Source of the DNA: Chionoecetes opilio
Taxonomy: Eukaryota > Arthropoda > Malacostraca > Decapoda > Majidae
Reading direction: 5' to 3'
Assembly: GCA_016584305.1 (NCBI GenBank)
Contig: JACEEZ010020264.1
Coordinates: forward strand, 17,548-81,547
DNA: 64,000 bases
Positions within the stretch are counted from its first letter, which is position 1; every line of letters starts with the position of its first letter. Below, piece by piece: positions 36,386 to 46,964 of the stretch. The notes below the pieces were generated by a model. It made no database searches. It worked only from the letters and a program-made list of their open reading frames with translations, and was not told the origin of the DNA. A program made the position numbers and the translations under genes.

Positions 36386-36397
36386 GTCTCGTGCCGA
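36386..36397. repeat. Target-site duplication, right copy (GTCTCGTGCCGA)
   Basis: Identical to 29633-29644 and directly adjacent to the AATCA-type tail of the Jockey element. It also forms the resumption point of the Gypsy protease frame. Confidence 0.85.
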
Positions 36398-37860
36398 TGA
36401 CAGTGACGTGGCGCTGGAACATACTGGAGGCTTGAAGGAGACGTCCGCCGTGCACCAGGTGAGCGTAGAACGGGGTGGGAGTCATGGGCACTGGAAGGTG
36501 ACGGAATACTGAAGGCTACGACAGTTTGCACTGTATTTACGCCGTGACGGTGGGTGATACGCGCAACTAGTGGCCATCGTATGGCCAGGGTGTGTTTGCG
36601 GCAGAATCCTTGCGTAGTGGCGCAGTCCTGGTGCAGAGGCGGCATTGGGCGGTCTTGGCGGGATCATTTGTCAGGCCACGGACCAATGACCTTGACGGAC
36701 CGCAGTTGTTAGCAAGACGCAAGACCCTGGCCGGACACTATTGGGCCATGACGCCGCGGGCAGGTACTGGCAGGGATGGACAGGGCTGGGAACCGTCTGG
36801 TCTACGTTGAGTCTCAAGCGCTGAACGAAGGTCGGCTGTTGAGGTGAATGGGGGACGTCTTGTCGTGGCGCTGCCTTTCTTGTTGAGGTAGACATGACGG
36901 GTCGAGTGGCTTGGAGACGAGTATATAGCGGGAGGCGATGGAGGGTGGTCGAAGGAACGGCACAGGGGGATGACCACGTTCTGAAGAGAGACGCCTGTGT
37001 CTACGGAGATAAGGGCGTTCGAATCAGTCTTCAATTCTCGCACACAAACCATCAGCAGAACCCATTTCAAATGGATCTCTTCTGCGCACGTCATAGCGTT
37101 TACCAAGTACTGAAATTGATCCCTTGCCAGGTTCTTCAGGCGTACGAAGAAATCGGAAGACTCGCCGTCAGCCTGCTCTACAAACAAAGTGACGTTCTCG
37201 ACGTGTCGTAAGGGTCTTCATTTCGTTGACTCATGCAAGTGGGACTCGTAGGGTGTCTAAGGACCTCTGTATCAGTCAAGGAAGTGTCAGATGCGATCCC
37301 TAGGGTATGTCTAGGATCCTGTACTTCAGGACACAGCAAATCGGCAAGCTGGATGAGTGATAGTCGTGGGATGCCTCTGTGAGTGGTGCAATGGTGGAGA
37401 ATCTCCCCCAGACCCCCGACGCCATGCCGGGAAAAACTGGAAGGAAGAATTTCAGCCAGCAACGTCTGGTGGACTGTGGGACACATGCTTGTTAGCGGAA
37501 GTCGCGACGGTGGGCGTGGCAGCCACAGGAGAAGCGGCGAACGGGTGGGTTGTCGCGGGAGCCGCGACCGTGGGTAATGCGCCGCTCGCACCGGCTTCGT
37601 GGAAAGCTGGAGGTGAAGGAAAGTCCCGCGCGCTGGCCGCAGACTGTGGTCTGTGCGGAGGAGACTGAAGTGTGACAGGTACTTGAAGCCGTGAATCCTC
37701 CTCCTTTCTCCTGGCCTCGTTGTCACGTAACCGTCTCTCCTCATCACGCTGGAAACCTCTCCTTCGTCCTGGATGCGTCGATTCACTGGCCCGACACAAA
37801 ATGGTTCGAGTTCATTGTGTGTGGGTTGGAAAGCATTTTCGCGTGCTGATTTCAAAATGG
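36386..37860 (-). pseudogene. Gypsy-type LTR retrotransposon gag and start of protease
   Basis: Read on the minus strand from about 37860: an acidic/basic linker (RREDNEAR-like, 37799-37640), an Ala/Pro-rich stretch, then gag core text (GLGEILHHCTTHR and ADLLCPEVQDPRHTLGIASD in the 37178-37855 frame). The 36738-37187 frame follows with SSDFFVRLKNLARDQFQYLV and MTCAEEIHLKWVLLMV. Near 36590-36720 Cys and His residues of a CCHC knuckle are scattered over two frames, and HVTVIGT at 36398-36418 is the protease motif, with its catalytic DTG eroded. The element continues at 29644 past the inserted Jockey element. No LTRs were identified. Confidence 0.8.
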
Positions 37861-38229
37861 CATTGCTTTTTCTCTAGCACGTATAGTTTTTGAAATATCG
37901 GCATTTTAAATTTATAGCTTTAATATAATTATATACGTATATATAATTATATAATTAATCGAACAATCCCCCTACGTTAATATATTTACTCGTAATTAAA
38001 TTATGGTGGTGCCTGCGGCTTTATTAGGACCTAATCACATATCTGGCAAAAATATCTTAAATTATGTTCCAAATATATCCGAAAATGTGCCCACATCTTG
38101 GAAATATCCGAAAATATGCCAAATCACAGTAAATTTTGGGACTTTTTTATATACACTTTTTTCACTGTAAACAAGAGGTTTGTACAAAACATTGTTGAAC
38201 CTGCCAGGTGAGTCTTTCGGTCGTGCGGG
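37861..38229. other. AT-rich stretch, no gene
   Basis: AT-rich sequence upstream (minus-strand sense) of the Gypsy gag. It contains an imperfect repeat of AATATATCCGAAAATRTGCC-like words near 38070-38130. It could hold leader or LTR sequence of the Gypsy element, but nothing confirms this. Confidence 0.4.
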
Positions 38230-39260
38230 CCCATTCCTTTTGTTTGTAATGTTTGCTGTCCCGCTCTAAAAGTCCCACAAACAAAGAAAACACTGTGCTT
38301 AGTGTAACCTAACTGGGGGTCCTAGAAGCAAGGAGATTACCTTAGGTCCCCACACAGATTCCACTGATGTTCTTCATATTTAACAGCAGATAACAAAGTC
38401 TTCATAGTTTCATAAGTTTTAACTCATTTCATGGCCATGCGCATTTGGAACACTGGGAAGCTTATTTCCTTTATGCAGAAGAACGGCCTTAGCGTGTTTT
38501 TTCCTGAATCTATGAAACAGCCGCCACTCTACTCTTATCATAATGTGAGATCACAAAGTTGTTCCATGAGTGTGTCAACATCAAAGCAGTAACAGAGCTT
38601 TGTGTTCCATCTTGAAGAAGCTTGAAAGTTCTTTATGTCTACGACGAAACGGGGTTTGATGGAAACTCCTTTTGTAGAAAATTCCATTCCTTGAGACGAG
38701 ATCCAAGGACTTCACTTTTCTCCTTGGGTAGATCTAGGTCCCTAGCAAGGTTATGTAGCATTTCCTGACTGATGAATTTGGGCTCTCTGTTTCTGCCATT
38801 TCTTGAAAGTCTGTATCCATGGGATTATCCTCCTCTTTCGAACCTGATTCACTTATAGCACTTGCAATTGGAACATTTGGAACTGGGAGATCAGGACCAT
38901 GTGGCACAGGCCTGATGGCAGAAGGTACGTCAGGATACCTGATTTTAGCTCGCGTTCTTACTGAATATCCTTTGATGTTAGTGAGGCAGAAGTAGCAGTC
39001 AGTACTGTGATCCTTTTGTTCACGCCAAACAATTGGGATGCCGAATGCCATGCCTGATGGCCGTTTGCCACGCATCCATTCATTCAAGGGGTTTTCACAC
39101 AGGGGTTGCATGCTACGGAGGGGGCCCACTTCTTATCTTGATCACCTATACGCACTTGAAGTAATGCAGATAGCTGCTTTAAACATTCTTTGTAAGAGGT
39201 TTCTTCAGACTGTCAGGGGTAAAAATTCCACATATGTAACAAAACTGTCCGATGCATTCA
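38230..39260 (-). pseudogene. Uncharacterised repeated invertebrate protein (WREQKDH/CYFC family), copy 1
   Basis: Read on the minus strand. The best open part (39129-38734) has LNEWMRGKRPSGMAFGIP, IVWREQKDHSTDCYFCLTNI and KGYSVRTRAKIRYPDVPSAI. Upstream, in other frames, are IGDQDKKWAP-like words with paired Cys residues. Downstream come LARDLDLPKEKSEVLGSRLK, EWNFLQK, an EWRLF...KAVLLHKGNKLPSVP segment and KVISLLLG. From memory this order matches a multi-copy protein of unknown function found in many invertebrate genomes, with a Cys-rich N-terminus. The copy is broken by several shifts. Repeated occurrence suggests spread by a mobile element, but no terminal repeats are seen here. Confidence 0.7.
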
Positions 39261-41620
39261 CACAGTTACGGCGCTCCATCACAGCCCGGTACAAGGTACT
39301 ATATATGGTAAACCAACTAAAATTTGGACTCATCTAAATCAAACACATCATATCTGCAAAGAAAAATAAAATGTTTAAACATATGTCAATAGCTGTACGA
39401 TCAGTAGGTAAAAATGTACTAACCAGCCTGCTAACCCCTCGCCAAAAACGCAGCGCGCACCCCCCTCCCCTGGCTCACTGCACAAACCCACACTGACTCA
39501 AAAACCTGCACTGCCCTAATAGCTTGAGAAAAGAAAAGATTAAGAGTTTAAAATGAAAAAAATTGGTGAAACCTATTTCTGCTGATTTTACCCCATATTT
39601 TTTCATGAATTGCGTCTGGTTCTCAAAATTGGACGTGATAGAGTTAATTGAACACAGATTCGAGTTCACAGGGTCGATTTCCCTAAATCAGCTTCATTTG
39701 GGTCCCAAGAACCATATTTCGATTTTTTTTTGTCGACCAGTGATATTATCAGCTGATAACCGGGACTCCTTCAAATAGCGAATCAAACTTGATATCGCGT
39801 CCCCCGGTAGCGGGGATGAATGTGTTGTGTTTAGTGGTTCAAAGGGTGGGGAAGCGATTTCCTCTTCGTCATCCTCCGAGCCGCATGCCGCATGTGACAA
39901 AACGGGAATGACATATTAAAGGGAGACGCTAATTGAAAAGATAACCACCGTACGTGGAATATCAAAAACACAGGGGAATGTGGGTTGTGTGTGTATGTGT
40001 GTGGCGTTGGAGCGGGGTGGGTGAGAAGGGGGGATGTCTCTAGCCGCCCGCACCTGGTTTCAAGGTCAACCCGTACCAAGCATCGATCCGATGAACAACC
40101 AACGGAGCCCCGGTACAAAAAACGCACACTGAAAAACACGCACATCACTTTTAATACACTGGTGACCCTACCGCCATACGCAGTCCACATGCCTTACGTC
40201 TGTTCACAGGCACACGAGCACACGATGCTGGAGACGAAGTAATCCAGGGAGGAAGCGTGGGTCGGTGAAGAGATGCCTCGTGGAGTCAAGGCGCTGGTGT
40301 GTTCTGGGGAATGGCGGGAGTCGTTGCCCGTCTCTAAGTTTTCTTTACCTGCGATCTGCAACCAGTTGCTCGGGGTTTGCAGTGATTAACCGGAGTGGTT
40401 GAGGGGAGTTTATCCGAAGGAGAAGCGAGCATCTTCCGTAGGTGTTTATTCTAAAGAACAGAGATATGCGGGATCACCAGCGGAGGGCTGGTGTTAGCGG
40501 TCCGGCTACAGGGCAACGACTGGCGTTACATGGAACGCGGCTCGCAGGGCGCGCTGTTGTCATGTGTCCCCATACAGTGTTTTTCAACATAGCATGTATG
40601 TGTTTTGGAATTATTAGGGGGCATGAATATTATGGGCCATATTCAAGAAATTTTTCGACGCGTTGCGTTTCGTAGCGGGATCAAGAATCCCTTTGAAAAC
40701 ATCCACCCGTCGCGCTCGAATGGTTTGCGTTTTAGTCAGCTGATTTTCACATCCCCCCTGCAGACTGCTCTGCCTTATTCCATCCTATTCTTCCCAGACC
40801 ATTACAGGTGAGTTTTCAACACAACCGAGGGGTAACATGCATACCTTGTGAATGCACAGTGTCATAATTAAGGTAAAATCAGGTCCAGGAGGCCTTATAT
40901 AGGTGTGTGAAGTCGTGAGGAAGTTCAAATGTACTCGCAAGCATAACTGGGGCCCATTTATTCTGCACCAACGCCTCAGACAAGTGGCGAACACTAACTA
41001 AGCTATTATTTTAATGTCAGAAATGATAAATTTCACTAGTAAAATGTATTAAAATATTAAAAACAGTCAAAATACTGATTCCGCTTTTGGGCTCGCTTGT
41101 GTTGGTACGCCTGCTTTTGCAGCAACCACTTGTGTTGGTACGACTGTCAAATATCCACTGGTCGGGCATTTCTTGTAGATGCCACCAGTGGAGATACGAC
41201 TGTTGGGAATCTCCACCTGCCGGGATTTGACGAGCATTCTTGAATATAGCCCTATGTAGGTGTGACTGTCTGGTTATAGTCGCATATCCACAAACAGTAT
41301 ATTATTTATACTGATAAAACATAGGAAGGGAAATGGGAGTGATGGTCGAAAATGTCAGGAATCGCAAAACTGGCCTCCATTGGGCATGAGCGGGTTGGCA
41401 CGGGGCACGAGTAGCAAGTCCAGTATACAGTAGTCTTTGGTGTGGACTATTCACTTGTACCAAAATAAAATGTGATATTTTCTGTATCTTGTTGCTTGTA
41501 TGAAAGAGAAAGGATATAATGAAGTCCTCTATGTGTACACCCGCATCATCTGAAACTATCCCCTGTTATCATAAATTAAAATCCTCTGTAGGCTCAAGTC
41601 TGAATATCAAATATGAGTGG

Positions 41621-41918
41621 TGTATTCACCTAGTTCACCTAGTTTTGTATTTTACAAGGACCTGAGCTACCTCGTATGGCCCGTCTCCATTGCTACATTT
41701 TTATCATTCTCCATAGTTCTTGGGTTGGCCAAAACCATAACACCGGGAGGCGGGTCACAAACCCCCGGCTAACACCGGTAACCATTCACTGGTGGGTGGA
41801 CAGGGGCTCGGGTTTTAAGAAGACAGCCCATCTATCTCCGCTCCGCCCGGGGATCGAACCCGGGACTTCTCGGTTGTGAACCGAGCGTGCTAAACACTAC
41901 ACTACGGAGTACCCCTAA
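41621..41918 (-). mobile_element. tRNA-Val-derived SINE, copy 1
   Basis: On the minus strand the element begins with a tRNA-like head: A-box CCGTAGTGTAGTG, anticodon arm CTCGGTTCACAACCGAG (anticodon CAC, valine), and B-box GGGTTCGATCCCC with a closing GCGGAGC. A ~220-bp body follows with GGGTTTGTGACCCGCC and ends near CTAGGTGAATACA. The outer acceptor pairs are mismatched and a body follows directly, so this is a SINE and not a tRNA gene. A and B boxes would drive RNA polymerase III transcription. Confidence 0.85.
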
Positions 41919-41930
41919 GTGTACATACCC

Positions 41931-41932
<2 letters not shown>

Positions 41933-41981
<49 letters not shown>
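41933..41981. repeat. GT microsatellite, copy 1 (about 49 bp)
   Basis: An uninterrupted GT run directly beyond the SINE head. The matching site in copy 2 (46176-46207) is shorter and interrupted by TT. Confidence 0.95.
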
Positions 41982-41984
<3 letters not shown>

Positions 41985-42035
41985 CAAGCATGTATCAGTT
42001 TTACTCACTTTAGTACAGCGGGTAAGCTAACCTAG

Positions 42036-42172
42036 TGTGCATTTTTTGATAAAAGCACCAATTTTGGCACAGAGGTAGACCAATATATTATGAACAAATT
42101 TGGATGTGGAACCATTGCCCAACTGCCCCCTGGCGGCCGTGGGGCCATTTTCCAAAATGGCCGCCAGAGACA
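42036..42172 (+). repeat. Interspersed repeat with palindromic GGCGGCC core, copy A
   Basis: A ~135-bp sequence from GATAAAAGCACCAATTTTGG to the CATTTTCCAAAATGGCCGCC palindromic end. It recurs at about 46268-46392 (same orientation, within the duplication) and inverted at 48925-49066. Its family is unknown to me. Confidence 0.8.
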
Positions 42173-42712
42173 CCCAAAAGGCACACAGAAGTTTGATAAG
42201 TTTGCTGCTGAAGGTTTAGTGAATGTTTATTGAATGTTTTGAATCAAGACATGCCAGATAGCTCTTAGTCACATTTTGGGGATGCTGCTGAATAATTAAC
42301 ATATTTAGGCTAATTTTCAGATGAAATTGGCACAAGGAAACCCATGATCAGGCATCAAATGCTGACATTCCTTTTGAATAGGCTAGATTCATTTATGTTG
42401 TGGAAATGTTACCTGACCTTCTTCCTCTGTCTGTCAATAGCTATTCATGGGCACTGCCCACGCCAATTAATTTCCAATTAACAAAATTATTAACACAATT
42501 ATGCTAATTACATCGGATAAAACAACAACAATAACAGAACAGATAGTGATAATTATGGTGGCTTGCTCTCATCAGTAAATCCTGGGCAAATCCAATTTTA
42601 TACTTTGTGGTCAAAGGACACTACTACATTTAATTATCATGTTAATTAACACATAATCTGCTAAAAGCAATATGCAGAAGTTTTAGTTTTACGTACCGGG
42701 GACTGTCTGGGA

Positions 42713-43085
42713 AAAAAGTTTTCNGCTTTTCTGAGGAACCTGGCAGGGACAATTAAAAGGACACGGGGAGAGAAAGAGAAACCTGAAACTGGTACTACTC
42801 GTGTCGTACTGGTTATGGAATCCAATGCTGAGAAATCCCGGAACGCGACACGGGGAAACAACGAAGTTTCTAACCGCGAGCGGATATACTAACACGGAAA
42901 AACGCGCAAAAAACCACTAGAGAAGCTCGAAAACACCTTTTGAAACACAGACACAAGACACCACGACTGGCTTTAGAACAAGTTCTAACCAGATTGGTAG
43001 TCTGTATGTCCACGGCAGAATGCGAGTAAACGCTCGATTCTGAGAGCGCGGCGGGGAGATCCTATCGCGACGGCGGTCAAAACCG
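42713..43085. other. Spacer between duplicate copies, with one ambiguous base
   Basis: 373 bases not shared with the flanks of the other copy. An N at 42724 lies 12 bases after homology ends, a sign of a join or unresolved consensus. The copy-2 protein frame reads on into this spacer (42917-43085 minus), but the added residues do not resemble the family and are probably chimeric. Confidence 0.7.
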
Positions 43086-43500
43086 TTCGAACCTGATTCA
43101 CTTATAGCACTTGAAATTTGGGAAAACATTTGGACTGGGAGATCAGGACCATTTGGCACAGGCCTGATGGCAAAAGGGTACTCAGGATACCTGATTTTAG
43201 CTCGCGTTCTTACTGAATATCCTTTGATGTTAGTGAGGCAGAAGTAGCAGTCAGTACTGTGATCCTTTTGTTCACCCCAAAACAATTGGGATGCCGAATG
43301 CCATGCCTGTGGCCTTTTTTGCCACGCATCCATTCATTCAAGTGGTTCACACAGGGGTTGCATGCTACGTGAGGGGCCCACTTCTTATCTTGATCACCTA
43401 TACGGCACTTGAAGTAATGCGGATAAGCTGCTTTAAACATTCTTTTGTAAGGGGTTTTTCTTCAGACTGTCCGGGGTAAAAATTCCACATATGTAACAAA
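43086..43500 (-). pseudogene. Uncharacterised WREQKDH/CYFC-family protein, truncated copy 2
   Basis: In the minus-strand frame 43440-43210, YFKCRIGDQDKKWAPHVACN and PCVNHLNEWMRGKK give the Cys-paired N-terminal module more clearly than copy 1. The 43333 frame then carries GEQKDHSTDCYFCLTNIKGY to SAISESGS. The gene stops at the duplication edge (43086), so the downstream two thirds present after copy 1 are missing. The two copies together show the module order: CxxC-type segment, WREQKDH, CYFC, then the IRPVP linker. Confidence 0.75.
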
Positions 43501-45862
43501 AACTGTCCGATGCATTCACACAGTTACGGCGCTCCATCACAGCCCGGTACAAGGTACTATATATGGTAAACCAACTAAAATTTGGACTCATCTAAATCAA
43601 ACACATCATATCTGCAAAGAAAAATAAAATGTTTAAACATATGTCAATAGCTGTACGATCAGTAGGTAAAAATGTACTACACAGCCTGCTAACCCCTCGC
43701 CAATACGCAGCGCGCACACCCTCCCCTGCTCACTGCACAAACCACACTGACTCAAAAACACTGCACTGCCCTAAATAGGCTTGAGAAAAGAAAAGATTAA
43801 GAGTTTAAAATGAAACATTGGTGAAACCTATTTCTGCTGATTTTACCCATATTTTTTCATGAATTGCGTCTGGTTCTCAAAATTGAGGGTGTAGAGTTAA
43901 TTGAACATCAGATTCGAGTTCAGCAGGGTCGATTTACCTATAATCAGCTTCATTTAGTCCAGAACCATATCTTCGATTTTTTTTTGTCGACCAGTGATAT
44001 TATCAGCCGATAACCGGGACTCCTTCAAATAGCGAATCAAACTTGATATCGCGTCCCCCGGTAGCGGGGATGAATGTGTTGTGTTTAGTGGTTCAAAGGG
44101 TGGGGAAGCGATTTCCTTTGGGGTCATCCTCCGAGCCGCATCCCCGCATGTGACAAAACGGGAAGACATATTAAAGGGAGACGCTAATTGAAAAGATAAC
44201 CACCGTACGGGAATATCAAAAACACGGGGAATGTGGGTTGTGTGTGTATGTGTGTGGCTTTGGAGCGGCAGGGAAAAAGGGGGGATGTCTCTAGCCGCCT
44301 GCACCTGGTTTCAAGGTCAACCCGTACCAAGCATCGATCCGATGAACAACCAACGGAGCCCCGGTACAAAAAACGCACACTGAAAAACACGCACATCACT
44401 TTTAATACACTGGTGACCCTACCGCCATACGCATCCAAAATGCCTTACGTCTGTTCACAGGCACCAGAGCGCACCGATGCTGGAGACGAAGAAATCCAGG
44501 GAGGAAGCGTGGGTCGGTGAAGAGAGCCTCGTGGAGTCAGGCGCTGGTGTGTTCTGGGGAATGGCGGGAGTCGTTCCCCGTCTCTAAGTTCTTTTTACCT
44601 CCGATCTGCACCCATGTTGCTCGGGGTTTGCAGTGATTAACCGGAGTGGTTGAGGGAGTTTATCCGAAGGAGAAGCGAGCATCTTCCGTAGGTGTTTATT
44701 CTAAAGAACAGAGATATGCGATCACCAGCAGGGCTGGTGTTAGCGGCCCGGGCTACAGGGCAACGACTGGCGTTACATGGAACGCGGCTCGCAGGGCGCG
44801 CTGTTGTCATGTGCCCACATACAGTGTTGCAACATAGCATGTATGTGTTAGGAATTTTTAAAGAACATGAATTTTTATGGGCCTATACAAGAAATTTTCT
44901 CGACGCGTTCGTTTTGCGTAGCGGGATTGAATCATTTGAAAACATCCACTCGTCGCGCTCGAATGGTTGCGTTGAGTCAGCTGATTACACATCCCACCTG
45001 CAGACTGCTCTGCCTTATTCCATCCTATTTCTTCCCAGACCATTACAGGTGAGTTTTCAACACAACCGAGAGTAACATGCATACCTTGTGAATGCACACG
45101 TGTCATAATTAAGGTAAAATCAGGTCCAGGAGGCCTTATATAGGTGTGTGAAGTCGTGAGGAAGTTCAAATGTACTCGCAAGCATAACTGGGGCCCATTT
45201 ATTCTGCACCAATGCCTCAGACAAGTGGCGAACACTAACTAAGCTATTATTTTAATGATAGAAATGATAAATTTCACTAGTAAAATGTATTAGATATGTA
45301 TAAAACAGTCAAAATACTGATGCCGCTTTGGACTCGCTTGTGTTGGTACGCCTGCTTTTGCAGCAACCACTTGTGTTGGTACGACTGTCAAATATCCACT
45401 GGTCGGGCATTTCTTGTAGATGCCACCAGTGGAGATACGACTGTTGGGAATCTCCACCTGCCGGGATTTGACGAGCATTCTTGAATATAGCCCTATGTAG
45501 GTGTGACTGTCTGGTTATAGTCGCATATCCACAAACAGTATATTATTTATACTGATAAAACATAGGAAGGGAAATGGGAGTGATGGTCAAAAATGTCAGG
45601 AATCGCAAAACTGGCCTCCATTGGGCATGAGCGGGTTGGCACGGGGCACGAGTAGCAAGTCCAGTATACAGTAGTCTTTGGTGTGGACTATTCACTTGTA
45701 CCAAAATAAAATGTGATATTTTCTGTATCTTGTTGCTTGTATGAAAGAGAAAGGATATAATGAAGTCCTCTATGTGTACACTGCATCATCTGAAACTATC
45801 CATGTTATCATAAAATTAAAATCCTCTGTAGGCTCAAGTCTGAATATCAAATGATGAGTGTG

Positions 45863-46158
45863 TGTATTCACCTAGTTCACCTAGTTGTATTTTACAGGAC
45901 CTGAGCTACACTCGTATGGCCCCGTCTCCATTGCTACATTTTATCATTCATCCATAGTTCTTGGTGTTGGCCAAAACCATAACACCGGGAGGCGGGTCAC
46001 AAACCCCCGGCTAACACCCGGTAACCATTCACTGGTGGGTGGACAGGGGCTCGGGTTTTAAGAAGACAGCCCATCTATCTCCGCTCCGCCCGGGGATCGA
46101 ACTCGGGACTTCTCGGTTGTGAACCGAGCGTGCTAAACACTACACTACGGAGTACCCC
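45863..46158 (-). mobile_element. tRNA-Val-derived SINE, copy 2
   Basis: Same element as 41621-41918 at the equivalent place in the second duplicate, with intact A box, anticodon arm (CAC) and B box. One base differs in the B-box arm (GAGTTCGATCC), so the two copies are similar but not identical. Confidence 0.85.
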
Positions 46159-46175
46159 TAAGTGTACATACCCCT

Positions 46176-46207
46176 AGTGTGTGTGTGTGTGTTGTGTGTG
46201 TGTGTGT
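46176..46207. repeat. GT microsatellite, copy 2 (about 32 bp)
   Basis: The shorter counterpart of the tract at 41933-41981, interrupted by TT near 46193. The length difference fits allelic or post-duplication slippage. Confidence 0.9.
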
Positions 46208-46267
46208 ATACAAGCATGTATCAGTTTTACTCACTTTAGTACAGCGGGTAAGCAAACCTATGTGCAT

Positions 46268-46392
46268 TTTTTAAAAAGCCCCAAATTTTGGCACAGAGGT
46301 AGACCAATATATTATGAACAAATTTGGATGTGGAGCCATTGCCGAACTGCCCCCTGGCGGCCGTGGGGGCCATTTTCCAAAATGGCCGCCAG
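46268..46392 (+). repeat. Interspersed repeat with palindromic core, copy B
   Basis: The duplicate of the 42036-42172 repeat, with TTTGGCACAGAGGTAGACC and the CATTTTCCAAAATGGCCGCC end preserved. Confidence 0.8.
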
Positions 46393-46964
46393 CAGACACC
46401 CAAAAGGCACACAGAAGTTAGATCAAGTTTGCAGCTGAAGGTTTTAGTGAATGTTTATTGAATGTTTTGAATCAAGACATGCCAGATAGCTCTTAGTCAC
46501 ATTTTGGGGGATGCTGCTGATATTAATTAACATATTTAGGCTAATTGCAGATGAAATGGCGAAAAAGGAAAAACCCATGATCAGGCATCAAATGCTGACA
46601 TTCCTTGTAAATAGGCTAGATTCATTTATGTTGTGGAAATGTTACCTGACCTTCTTCCTCTGTCTGTCAATAGCTATTCATGGACACTGCCCACGCCAAT
46701 TAAGATGCCAATTAACAAATTATTAACACAATTATCTAATTACATCGAAAATACAACAACAATAACAGAACCAGATAGTGATAATTATGGTGGCTTCCCT
46801 CTCATCAGATAATCCTGGGGAAGTCAAATGTTATACTTCTGTGGTCAATGGACACTACTTACCCTTTATTATCATGTTAATTAACACATAATCTGCTAAA
46901 TACAATATGCAGATGAGTTAACTGTTTTACAGTGCCTGTGTACTGTCTGGAACAGTTCAGAATC

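Larger units (their letters stand above)
38837..42712. repeat. 3.9-kb direct duplication, copy 1
   Basis: From CGAACCTGATTCACTTATAG to about ACTGTCTGG this region repeats in the same orientation at 43086-46960, with nearly equal length. Differences are mostly single-base indels in homopolymers and scattered substitutions. Inside are the 5' half of the WREQKDH protein gene, a SINE, a GT microsatellite and a palindromic repeat. Between 39340 and 41600 I see no recognisable gene; ORFs there (for example 39831-40190 minus) are unassigned in both copies. Confidence 0.93.
43086..46960. repeat. 3.9-kb direct duplication, copy 2
   Basis: Direct repeat of 38837-42712, offset 4249 at the left end. It retains the same order of internal features. 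The left boundary cuts the WREQKDH-family gene just after its SAISESGS segment, and the right boundary adjoins the FICQ-family gene remnant. Confidence 0.93.

Noticed and set aside
37357..37668. Plus-strand Ala/Gly-rich ORFs over the Gypsy gag
   Set aside because: They are antisense shadows of the Ala/Pro-rich gag linker on the minus strand.
41840..41918. tRNA-Val gene (and its duplicate near 46080-46158)
   Set aside because: The outer acceptor pairs are mismatched and the head runs directly into a ~220-bp SINE body, so this is a SINE head.
38837..46960. Two LTRs of one large element
   Set aside because: The 3.9-kb direct repeats carry gene fragments, a SINE and a microsatellite, lack TG...CA ends, and have only 373 bp between them.
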